A stretch of DNA of 64,000 nucleotides, taken from assembly GCA_012295275.1 (NCBI GenBank), contig CM022670.1:32757938-32821937 (forward strand). The letters run 5' to 3'. Origin of the DNA: Chrysomallon squamiferum. Its lineage: Eukaryota > Mollusca > Gastropoda > Neomphalida > Peltospiridae. Positions 1 through 11,380 of this stretch are shown in pieces (the first letter of the stretch is position 1; every line of letters starts with the position of its first letter). The translations under genes were made by a program, and so were the position numbers. The notes under the pieces were generated by a model. That model saw nothing but the letters and a program-made list of their open reading frames with translations, made no database searches and had not been told where the DNA came from.

Positions 1-1371
1 ACCACTATATGCTCTCAGTCATTAATTATAATTTTGTAAGCAGGTATTTAATTATTTTCAGTCAAAAACAAATTTCTGATAAGCAGTCACTTATATCTCT
101 TGAAATTATTATTTCAGTGTTTTGTGATATTAGATAAAATATATAAAATTTTGCACCAAATATTTAAATATAAATGAATTTGAATATTGAAAATATCTGT
201 ATGAATTTGTACGATGTAATATCTTTGATAAATGTTAATAATATTAAATAACAAGTTTAGCTTCTTTAAAAAAAAGAAGAATAATAATCATAATTAAAAT
301 AAAATGACTGAGAAGATATAGTGCTAGTGACAATATGTTGATCATACAGAAATATTTAATTTGTTATATGACATATAGGATTATAAAAACGTGGTATATT
401 TCCTAATATATATTAATAATAATACCCCCCCCAAAAAAAAACCCATTTTTTTATTTTTTTTATATTATTGCTATAAATATCTTTTCACATTTTAAAATTA
501 TAATTTAATTAATGAAACAAACTGAAAGTCTATTAGAATTTCTATATTTATTATTATTAATTTTTTTATTTATTTAAGTTGCATTTAAAAGATACCATTT
601 AAAAGATCTTTGCAGACAAAAGTTCTTCAAAAAGTTTGCTAGAAGAAATGAATAGGCTGTGGAAGAATATTATTTGTGAAAATCTATAAGCATCTAGAAA
701 AGGTTTTAGTGATACTTCAGAAAATAATATTACAAATTACAAAGCAAATTTTCATGTTAATTATAAATAATGATTTATAAAAACAATCAATCTGGTTATC
801 CACAGCCTGATTTTCTGAAATGCTTTATTCTTCTTTTTAATTATGTATTTATGCTTGTATTATTTATTTATGTGAAAACTGACTGACAGTATTTTACAAC
901 AATTTAAGTCATAAAAAGTTACATTTGATTAGATTTATATTTATTCAGAAAATATCAAATTTTAGATCAGGGTTAATCACATTTTTTAAATATTCTAACT
1001 ATTTATTCACTATATATTTTTACTGATCCTTTGTTTCACTTATAATTTAAAAACTAAGAGTATTAACATTTAATTTCTTTGGTTTTTAACATTAAAATAA
1101 CATATTTATACATATAATTAAATAAAAACAATTTGCAAAGAATACACATTTTAAAAATATACATTATTTCCTTAACAGTGATAAATAAAAATAATTTATC
1201 ACAATACATTTTATAAAAAAAAAAAGAAAAAAAAAAGATAACAATTTAAATTTTCATTTTTCTTTTCACCCATCTTCTTTCTTTTTAAGTAGTGTTTTCA
1301 TATTTTTCATGCCCTCTGTACATCATACCTATAAGTAATTATTTGATTATTTTTAATATTTGTGTTAATCA
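1..1371. other. AT-rich flank without a recognisable gene
   Basis: This stretch lies downstream of the minus-strand CCDC17-like gene. It is made of A/T homopolymers and short AT motifs. I see no open frame with coding character and no RNA gene. If the candidate exon at 1372-1493 is real, part of this stretch is its 3' UTR; an AATAAA on the minus strand occurs at 1002-1007. Confidence 0.6.
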
Positions 1372-1493
1372 TTAGAGAACAGCAATGTGGTTAAAATAAT
1401 CTTGACAAAGGCGACAGGTTGATGAAACACCGTATCTAGCAGTCTGATCCCCATAATTATGCACATGGATGTTGTGAGTGGTTTGTGGAGGAC
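1372..1493 (-). CDS. Candidate alternative terminal exon (39 codons plus stop)
   Basis: On the minus strand a good acceptor (pyrimidine-rich, ending ttttgcag) is followed by an open frame from 1493 to a TAA at 1372-1374. The first two bases complete a split codon, so the entry phase is the one left by the CCDC17-like exon at 4642-4772. Splicing that exon directly here would skip the usual last exon. The peptide includes the segment STCRLCQDYFNHIAVL, with a CxxC pair, and is less low-complexity than its surroundings. I do not recognise it as any family. It could be an alternative C-terminus of the CCDC17-like gene, the end of an unseen gene, or chance. Confidence 0.33.
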
Positions 1494-1700
1494 CTGCAAA
1501 ACACAGACATCATGCTAGTTCTCTCAGATCAGTTCTTAAACTTAATTTCTCCAGTGAATACCAATTTTGAATTCCAGATGCCCATATCAAACTAAAAACT
1601 AATGACTGAAAAAACATTAATAATGATCAAGACATCGTTTTAATTTGTAAAATTAAAACTTTATTGTATTGAACACAAAATAATAGTTTATTTTTATTTT

Positions 1701-1723
1701 TTATATATATATATATATATATA

Positions 1724-1761
<38 letters not shown>

Positions 1762-1764
1762 TGT
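1701..1764. repeat. (TA)n-(TG)n compound microsatellite
   Basis: An uninterrupted TA run passes directly into a TG run, with one TATG break near the end. Confidence 0.95.
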
Positions 1765-2087
1765 TCATAAAATAATAATTCACTGCACTGAAGTATGTAT
1801 TAAACAGTATGTTACATTTTTTGGATAACGTATTTTAAAAATTTATAAGAATTAAAAATGAAATTCACTGCTCTTTACAGAAATTTTAAATTATATTTCT
1901 TTATTCATTTACAAATAAGATTTCATTTAAACTGACATGAGCACCCAGATAAAGAAATATGGCATATGCTGTGACTGATTTAAGCAACACTGCTAGATTA
2001 TGTGACAGGCCAGATCAATACTAACAAAGTGATTAAAATAAATTTAATGTTGATAGACATTTCAGTTAATATGGACATAATGAAAAG

Positions 2088-2118
<31 letters not shown>

Positions 2119-3079
2119 GATATTATGGGTTAAGAAGCTTTTATTATAATAGATTATATTAGAAAAAGAAATTTCTTTTCTTCTAATGACAACTGTCTTT
2201 TTTTATTTTATATTTAATTATTATTTTTTTAAATAAATAAATAAAATAATAAACAAAATATAAATAAATAAATAACTGAAGAATTCACATTTGCTGCAGC
2301 TATGCATCTAAAGTCATTACTTAGAGATATGAAAGATATTCTAGTGTGTTAGTTTGTTAGTAGCAGTCCACTGTACAGTAATTAGTGCAATAGTGAAACA
2401 CAAATAAATATTAAATATTATAAAGTCTTAACTAATTCTACTAAAATAAAAAAATAGTGAACTAATGTCCTGCAAACATCTTCCATAAGAAATATTATTA
2501 GAACAAAAAATATAAAACTAAAGAGTGAATTGTACTATGAAATTTTACAGCACAGATCAAATACATTTCTAATGACAAATTGTTCTGATTTATGTATGAA
2601 AATGAATATTTATTTCTGAGAACACGTAAACAATCAGATTAATTTCAGTATAATTTAGGTGTTTTTATTATTAATGGAACATTTGGCTACTGTTTTTTGT
2701 TGTTGTTATAATACATGTTTTTATAATTTATAAAATATTAAAATACACTCTGAATTAAAGATACATAAACAGTATTATGATAATAAACAATTCAGAAAGT
2801 TTAAGAAAATCTGTAATAATATTCATAAAATATTTACCATATTTTGCTACAATAAATTATACAAAGTTTTTAACAATACAATTAAGGCTATATTTAGTTT
2901 AATAGCCACTTAAGGAAATATCATATATTTGATATATGAAATAAAATTATACACATATATTATTGTAGTTCATTCAGCAGCATTTTTATTTATGAAGAAA
3001 TGTTGCTTTGCTGTAATGAGAAAATCTTGTATTAAATAGCTTAAGTCAGAGCCTGTTATATAATAAAATTCATATTATA
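1765..3079. other. AT-rich 3' flank of the CCDC17-like gene
   Basis: No gene is visible. The stretch contains a 27-nt T run at 2088-2114 and short TAAA repeats around 2220-2275. It would be an intron if the candidate exon at 1372-1493 is used. Confidence 0.6.
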
Positions 3080-3085
3080 TTTATT
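3080..3085 (-). terminator. Candidate poly(A) signal of the CCDC17-like gene
   Basis: TTTATT on the plus strand reads AATAAA on the minus strand, about 80 nt after the stop codon at 3166-3168. A second AATAAA follows at 2985-2990. In such AT-rich DNA these hexamers are common, so the assignment rests on distance only. Confidence 0.45.
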
Positions 3086-3165
3086 ATAAGAAGCATCTGT
3101 GGGTTCATTTTTTTTGACATACAAAAATAACCATTCTGTTGGCACTGTTTAACAGAATTCCAGTT

Positions 3166-4379
3166 TTACTTATTGGCACTGGCAGCTCTACTTCTGGGAG
3201 TTGATTCTTCAACAACTGGACTAAGTTTACCAGCAGCTTGTGATGGTCTTAATGAATGTGTCTGAGACAAACTGGAGAGTGTAACTCTCTTACTGTCAGA
3301 GTTTAAAGCACTTTGAGGAGGCTGTGGACTGGGACTTTTACCTGATTTAAGTATTGGTTTAGGGCTTGGTGAAGGTTTTGGTGATGAGGAGTCTGTATTA
3401 GAGGAAATATTTTTGGAAGCATCTGATGGATTACTTTTCTTATCAGCATCACTGGAAAGAACTGAAAGGTGAGGAGACTTTTTAGGAGACTGATTAGAAG
3501 TGGAATTGGACTTGCCACCCGTTTCATCTTTTTTTGCATCTATGATTTCCTCTATTTTTAACATTGGTAAAGGCTGATAAATTTGTTGATGTTCATAGCC
3601 TCCATATCTACTTTTATGATCTACAAAGTTTAGCTTCCTTTCTGTTTCAAAAGTAGATGTTTTTTGAGCAGTTTCATTTGTACTAGATGGGTCAAGCTTT
3701 GGTGTGTTAAGGGCACTTAAATCTAATCTTTCCACTTTTTCAACATTGTTTGTTTGTGGAATATCTTGGGAAGGTTTTTCTTCCTTAGTGGTTGGGTTAT
3801 CTGGCTTTTCTGTTGTTAGTAATTCCTTTTCAAAATCAAAAGGCTTGGTGCCTCTATAGGAGGTGGGAATAGGACTGTACCTGGATGTGGAAGTCATATT
3901 AGGTTTGAAATTAAATTCTGATGAGGTTGTTGTAGTTGGAAAGAGACCAGCCACAGATGGATAATATCTAGATGTAATCAGTCCTGTGTTACCAACAGAA
4001 GTCTGAGTGAAGGGGGTTAATCCTGGATTGTATCTAGCTGAAGGTAAGTTTGAGTATGCTCCAGGAACTAGAGCTGACAAAGGCCTATTAAGAGAGGAGT
4101 AATGTGTAAATGTTCTCCCTGACAGGTCTACGTCATAAGGAAGATTTTTAGAGTTTAAGCCAGTACGTGACCGGTATACTGGAAACAGCATGCTCCGGTA
4201 TGAAGGGTAAGAAATGTATGATGATGAATAGTGGAAGCCACTCCTACCTTCTCGTTCATCTTTTCGTCGATTCTTTGCTAGAAGATTTTGCTCTTGTAGA
4301 AAAAGTAGCTCTCTCTGCAGTCGCTCATTCTCCATCTCCAACTGCAGTATATTTTGTGAATAGTCTGGATGATGTTTTT
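3166..4379 (-). CDS. CCDC17: CCDC17-like terminal coding exon
   Basis: This 1214-nt exon begins after a good acceptor (gtgtttcag) and two bases complete the split codon. It opens with a coiled-coil segment containing NILQLEMENERLQRELLFLQ, which aligns with the second coiled coil of vertebrate CCDC17. The rest is rich in Ser, Thr, Pro, Tyr and Lys, with SPKPSPSPKP-type clusters near the end, and stops at TAA 3166-3168. I see no globular domain in this tail. Confidence 0.9.
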
Positions 4380-7300
4380 CTGAAACACAATTATTTTAGA
4401 AAAATATTAGTAATTAATAATGAATTAATATTAAATACTGCAATATACTGAATAAAATTAATTAATGTTAAAATAATGGATTTACATCCAAAAGATACTG
4501 ATTTTCAGTTACAAGAAAAATGAAACTGGTTTACTAAAAAGTGTCTTTCAAGTTTTTTCTTCTTCATCTGTTTTAAAAAAAATTTAATTAAATAATTTAT
4601 TAAATATTTCAACTAAACTGAATATTTGTTTACATTTTTACCTTTTGGTCTTTTTTGATTGGCATTACGAAGTTGTTCTTCAAGAGCTTGAGCTTCAGCT
4701 AACATCTGAGCCAGTTGTGATAAGACTTCTGGATCTGTGCCCCCATTAGCAACATATGCTTGTCTGATGGCACTGTAAAAAACAACCAAACAACCATTAT
4801 CATTGTATTTACATTCTAAAGATGTCTGCATAAAACTTCAGAATGGAAATATAGACTTTTAAAAGTATTAATATAATAATTGAATAATAGTTTTAAAAAA
4901 AGATGGAAAAAAAAAGAGGCTTTAATGAGATTTTGAGACAGGTGAAAATAGATCTCTTCTACAAAACAAAATCAGTACGGTTGTTTGAAATCATGCTTTG
5001 AGTAAACAAAAAAATGACACTTGTATATGATTTTCCTTTAATTAACAATATAATAAAATATATTTAATTTCAACTGTTTTGTGTAATGTATTATTTATGT
5101 TGGGAGAGGGGATTTCTTTTTTATGTTGTGTTTATTATATACCTGTTTGTCACAACATTTGATAATACACAGATATATAAATTGGTTTTAACAATATTTC
5201 TTTGTTCTTTTTCTTTATTTCTTTATTTATGTTTTTGTTATTTCATCAAGCTAATCTTATCTGAAACTTTACAGAAGCTGTTTGACAAAAGACAATAATC
5301 TTACCTAATTTCTGCTACCAAAGAACCACCATAAAACATTGGATAGATAAATTTTCTTTCTTGTTTTTGCTGTTGTTGTTCACTAAAAAAATAAAATTAT
5401 AATTATTAAAAAAAGGCTAAACGTTTTAATGTAACCTTGAAACTATGTTGGCAAAATAACAATCTAAAAACCTATTATTAATCATAAAAAATAACATTCT
5501 GTGATAGAAGCTATCTATACCTATAATTACAAAATCTACTGATATGAAGCTATTTGGTTATTTTACTAAAATTGTAAATTTCAGTTCATGATTTTGTTTC
5601 ACGTATAACTGAAATATATAATGTATATAAATGTTATAAAAAGGGAACAGAATGGCATATATGAGGCTGAATAAATATCCAAATATTGTCTTTGAATTTA
5701 ACTTTAAAAGATATTATGAACTATTGTTCCAAGCCAATAATTAGTTGTTTTTTTTTATCTGTAAATTTCAGATTGCTAGAAAGCCTGATTATTTGTAATT
5801 ATAAAAGAGACACTAACATAATGTTGATTGGCTGTTTTGCTGCCATTAACTGTCTCTTGAGCTCATCCAGTAGTCTTTGGTTTCTGGCTTCCTGGTCTCT
5901 AAGTTCTTGTAGCAAAGCAGCTGTCTGGTCATCACCTTTGAGTGGACGTTTACCTAACTCTTCCAATCTTCTTCTGATCTCTAAAAAATATTATCTTTGT
6001 AAATAAACAATGATTTTGTTAATAGAGAAATAACAAAATTAACTTCTATTTTTTTTTATATAATGGATCAGTTATGTAGATTATGTTTTTTAGATGTAAG
6101 TATCATGAATAACTTGTACTTCACATATATAGATCATGTATCAGTTAAGAGTTCAACATATTTCACAAAAATGCACATATAAAACTATTATATCAAATAT
6201 ATATAACTACTGTATTAAACACATTAACATTATATACATATCTGTATGTAAATATCATGGACGTAGAAAGTATCTATTTAAAAATACCTTCTCTTTGTCT
6301 TTCAAGATCTCTGTTGCGACCCTGAAGCATTTCCATCTGCCGTCCATGACTTTCTGCAAGCTGGGCTAATTTTGCATCAGAATTAGGGTTGTGTCTACGA
6401 TAATCATCCTAAATAGGTAAAAAAATAAAAAATAAAGTTAATAACAAAGATGGATAAAATCATTTTAGACATGAAATTAGGTGATAATATGTTGAGGGAT
6501 GAAAAAAGGAAGAAGACAAAGAAAAGAATATATATTCATTATTTTAAAATAAAATGCAAACTTAAATGATAAACTATAAAAAGAGATAACATTGTTAAAT
6601 ACTATAGTCATTGTTTTATTAGAAAAATATCTTTATATGAAAAAACAAAAAGAAAGAAAAAAAAGAAGAAAAACAATGATAAAGTAAATAAACCATTTAA
6701 TTAAATCACATTAATTTAATAGTATTTTTAAAAAATGTTTTCAAATGATAAACATTATTGATATCATTATATACATAAAAAAGAGATAGACAAAATGAAA
6801 AAATGTTCTATAATAATGAATGACATTACCATACTGGTAATTAAACAGTAAACATGTAGAAAATAGTATACACATACAAAAGAACAAACTGTAAAACATG
6901 ACATAAAAACAACAACAAATATGCAAACAAAAAGTAAAAAACAAAACAACATATACACATTTGAAGAAATATTTTATATTAAGACAATTTCTGGATAAAC
7001 AAAAAGAAAGAAAAAGAAAAAAGATGCTTTTCTTAATACTGTTAAATCTTTGTATTTATATAAGAATTTAAAAATTCCATAGTAATATGATATATCACAG
7101 CATATACAGATAACATATTATTAAAAATAATAAATCTATTCAAAACAGCAAGCACATGCATTCAAATAACAAAATAATAAAGCATAAAATTATTATGAAT
7201 AATAAATAAAATAAAAAGGATTGTACTAAATGTACACCATCAAATGTTAAAGATTCAATAATTTTAATAATATTTTCATTTCACTTTATCATCAATTATA

Positions 7301-10300
7301 ACTAATGTTACTAACATACTTCTTTAAAAAGGAATTTTTACTGACCTTTTTCATAATACACTTCCCATTTCACATGAATGCTTCAAGTTAAATACTAAAA
7401 TACTGAAATGGTTCTTACACATAATGAAAACAATGTTGATTTGTTCCTACTTTATAAAGCATAAGAAAAGTACCAATTTTTTCTCCCTTGTCTTCAGTGA
7501 TTGTTTTTCAAGTTTTTCTTAATATTTTCCCATTTATCATATAATACATCTATTATCCAAATACATCTATAGATGTTATTATTAAATGAATGGATAAATG
7601 AAGGAAACTGCACATTCAAATACATGTCCAAAGAAAATGCATATGCTGGAAATTATTTATCCAAATACATGTACTTAAGAATTTATTTCTAACAGAAAGA
7701 TTAATTTAAAAAAAGGCACAACATTCAGGCAAGAACTCCAACATACAACATCAAATATTATCAGTTGGATGCTGAACTTACTTCATCTGCAAGATGTATA
7801 CTCATGCTAGAGCTAGAGTTTCTAGAGTATTGGCCTGTAGGATATGGATTGTACCCTGCTTCATACTGTCTTTCGCGCTCACGCAACCTTTCATACTGCA
7901 AGAAATAGGTTTCCTCTAATACAGTCTAAGGTACATTAGTTAATAACATATGTTATTAGAACAGAAAATTGAATTTTTTTTTTATTATTATAATTTTTTT
8001 TTTTAAATGGAATTCTGCCAATATTATCTAATGAATGGTAAATGCTCATGTAACATAAGTAGCATTTTTTAAATTTAAAGAATTTTTTTTTTATATATAA
8101 ATGTTAATCATGTGCATAATATTATTATTAGTGTCATTTTGGACTTCTAACATACATAAAGGTAATACAGAAACTCATATACACATATAATACATAATGA
8201 ATAATAAAATTATCATCTGTTTTAAACTGATTATTGAGTAAAAACTATAAATTTCAAATGAAAAATAATTTACAAAAAAACATTTTCATAAGAGATAAAA
8301 ACAGACCATATCTGTTATAAAATTAACTTTAAAGTAATTAAATTTCAAAAATTTATTTTAAGAAAATAATTTAAACGAATTACAAACATACAATTAACAA
8401 TACAAGAAGATTTAAAATGAAAAAAAAAAAAATTTAGAAAAGACAAAATGTAAAGAAAATAAAAGATAATCCTCACTTCAATCTGAAGTTTCCTAAGATC
8501 TGGATGTTTGGAGAGTTTAACAACACCATGTTTGTGTCTTACATGTGATCCTTTTAGTGCTGCATCTGTTGAATCTAAATTATCTAGTAGCATGCGTTCC
8601 TCGATGTCTCGAATTTGTCGCTGTCTCGACCTTCGATCTTTTAAGGCCTGTAGCTCACTGACCTTATTCCCAAGAGGCATTTTGAAAGATTATATTTTTA
8701 AAATTTATCTCATAATTTAAATTTTAGATGAAAGCCCAATAATTCAACAAGATGTAAATAATCTTGTTGTTGATCTGAAATTTGAAAATTTCTGAATTTT
8801 GTAACAAAATTAAAATTTTGATGATTTTTCTTATGATGAATCATTTTGATAAAATTATGATCAAGTAAATCCATAACTTATGGAAAAATATTTGGATTAA
8901 TTAGAAATTATTATTAAATATGTTCAGATCAAAATCAAGAGTTTAAAAGATCTGTGAGAATAAGCGTAGCTACATCAGAGGCCAACAAAATATGTATGAC
9001 GTTATACAGGTCAGTGGTAAAGCAGTTTAACACCTAGACCCAGCCTTATGCAAATACCAACATAAGAAGCAGTATATTTAAAAAAGAAATCTATGCTTGA
9101 ATGAATAACACATTCAACCATATGAGACACCAGTGTTTGGAAATTGAAAAGAGAAAATAATATTGAACTAAATACAAATATATCTGTATGCCATGTTTAG
9201 ACTTGTTGCCAAGAATATTGCAGGAACATATCAATTAAGTTATGATTTCAAACTGACCTATAGAAATTGATTCTAACAGCTGAAGAATATGTTATTATTA
9301 TGAGTGAATAAAAGTTTGTAAATGACCATGCAAACTGATTTCTCTCTTTGAAATGAAAAGAATCAACAGAGACACTTGTGACAAAAACATACAGAAAGGA
9401 TTTGAAATTGGCTTGACAACACATAAACACAGGACAATACAGAGGAATAAAGACTGCCAGGCACATAGCAACAGGTTTGTCTGAAACCTAAGTAAAACAT
9501 GCCATATATTAAAATATGAATCCATAACTAAATACTAATGTGAAAAACATTTTATTACAAATCTTTATGATTATGCACATGAATTTAAAGAATAATAGTG
9601 ATAATAAAAAATAGGTTATAGATTTTGTACTCTTGAAAAAAACCAACAATAATTTAAAGAAATTGTGTTTATTAGTCTGATTTGTACTCACTATAACGAA
9701 AACAATTATTTGAAGAAACTCTTATATAAATGTTAAATACAGAACTAAAATGTTTTCAATCAACTTTTTAAAAGTCAATTTACCAAATAATAAAAATATA
9801 CATATAACACACAACTATACAATAACAATATAGAAAGAAACACAACAGAAATCTCATTGATAAATGTGTGTAAGGTTAAGTTTAGTTAATAATAGCTCTT
9901 GCTTAATATAATCTAGATAACAACATCCATGTCTAGTTATTTAGATAATAAAATTTCTTTGAGAATTTGTGAAAGTAAAGTACCTCATACTAAAGTCTCA
10001 TAAATCAATCAGAAAGAAAATCATTAATAACATTCTGAACAACACAGTATCATCAAGTGATAAAAACATTTCTCAGTTTTATTCTTCATCCAGAGAAAAA
10101 GTTAATAAGGGTCAGAAAAAAAGAGTTACATAAAATGAGATTCATTAAGGAAATACAATATTCTATTGTGTTTCTTTATTGATTAATCACTTCAAATAGC
10201 CAATGATCTTGTTCCTAAACAAAATGTACATTGTGTGTAACAGAAATGCTTGAAGTAATTTATTTGGTAAAAATAGCACATGAAGCTGAGAATGAAGATA

Positions 10301-11340
10301 AAAAGAAAAGGGAGAAAACAAAAAAAAAAGGTAAAGGAATAAAGGAATGAAAAAGAAATATATATTAAGTAAAACATGAAATCTTGAATTTTACAATTTT
10401 TTATTTATTTATTTATTTATTTCTACTACATTAGTATTAAAATTAGGTAACAAATATATTTGAAATTTTAATTTTTTAATTTTTTTTTAACTCTATATCT
10501 ATAGTCAGAATTAACAGTAAATATAAATATACATACACAACATCATTTTAAAAAAAAATTAAAAATAAATACTAATATATAATGTATTTGTAAAAACACA
10601 TAAAAAGTAAGTTTTGAATTTACATACTTTAACACAATTATCATCAGAAAATAAAAAAGAATAATACAAAGCGGGGCAACATGCTGCATATTAAATAACA
10701 ACAACAACAACAACAACCATCATAGTAAAAATAAATATAAAAATAAACAGCTGGTTGCATGACTCAATGACTGTAAGTAATGTCATAAAAAACAATTAAG
10801 ATAGTACAGATTAAATTTAATTTTAAAATGTAAATATGGTTTCTGAATCTAATTCTGTTCAAATTATATATATATATATACTAAATTAAGTATAAAATAT
10901 TGAAATTAGCATAAAAACGCTTAAGAAAATTAAAAATATATCACATTGTCAATCTCTTGTAAAAAAATTTTTACAATTTACCTAACAAATCTTTCCAGGG
11001 TAATTTGAAACCGTAAAAGCCCATTGCAATGATGAGAATTTTCAGAATTACATTTAACCTACCTTTTCCTTAACAGTGTTATCTGAAAATTCCTGTAAAA
11101 TGTTGATGACAAACATTTAAAATACAGAATTTTTTTAATATAAAAATATAACAAGCCACTAATGTTTTCACTCAGTAAATTAAAGCTAATAATGATTAAT
11201 TCACTATCTATTATAATACCTTCAACAGATTTTGTAAATAAATATCTCAATTATTTTCAATGGAAATAAAATTAAATCGATACAAAAATTAAATTTAATT
11301 TTTGTTGAATTTAGTTTTAAATTAAATAATGGTTTCTTGT

Positions 11341-11380
<40 letters not shown>

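Noticed and set aside
4167-4451. 94-codon plus-strand ORF
   Set aside because: Antisense to the well-supported CCDC17-like last exon.
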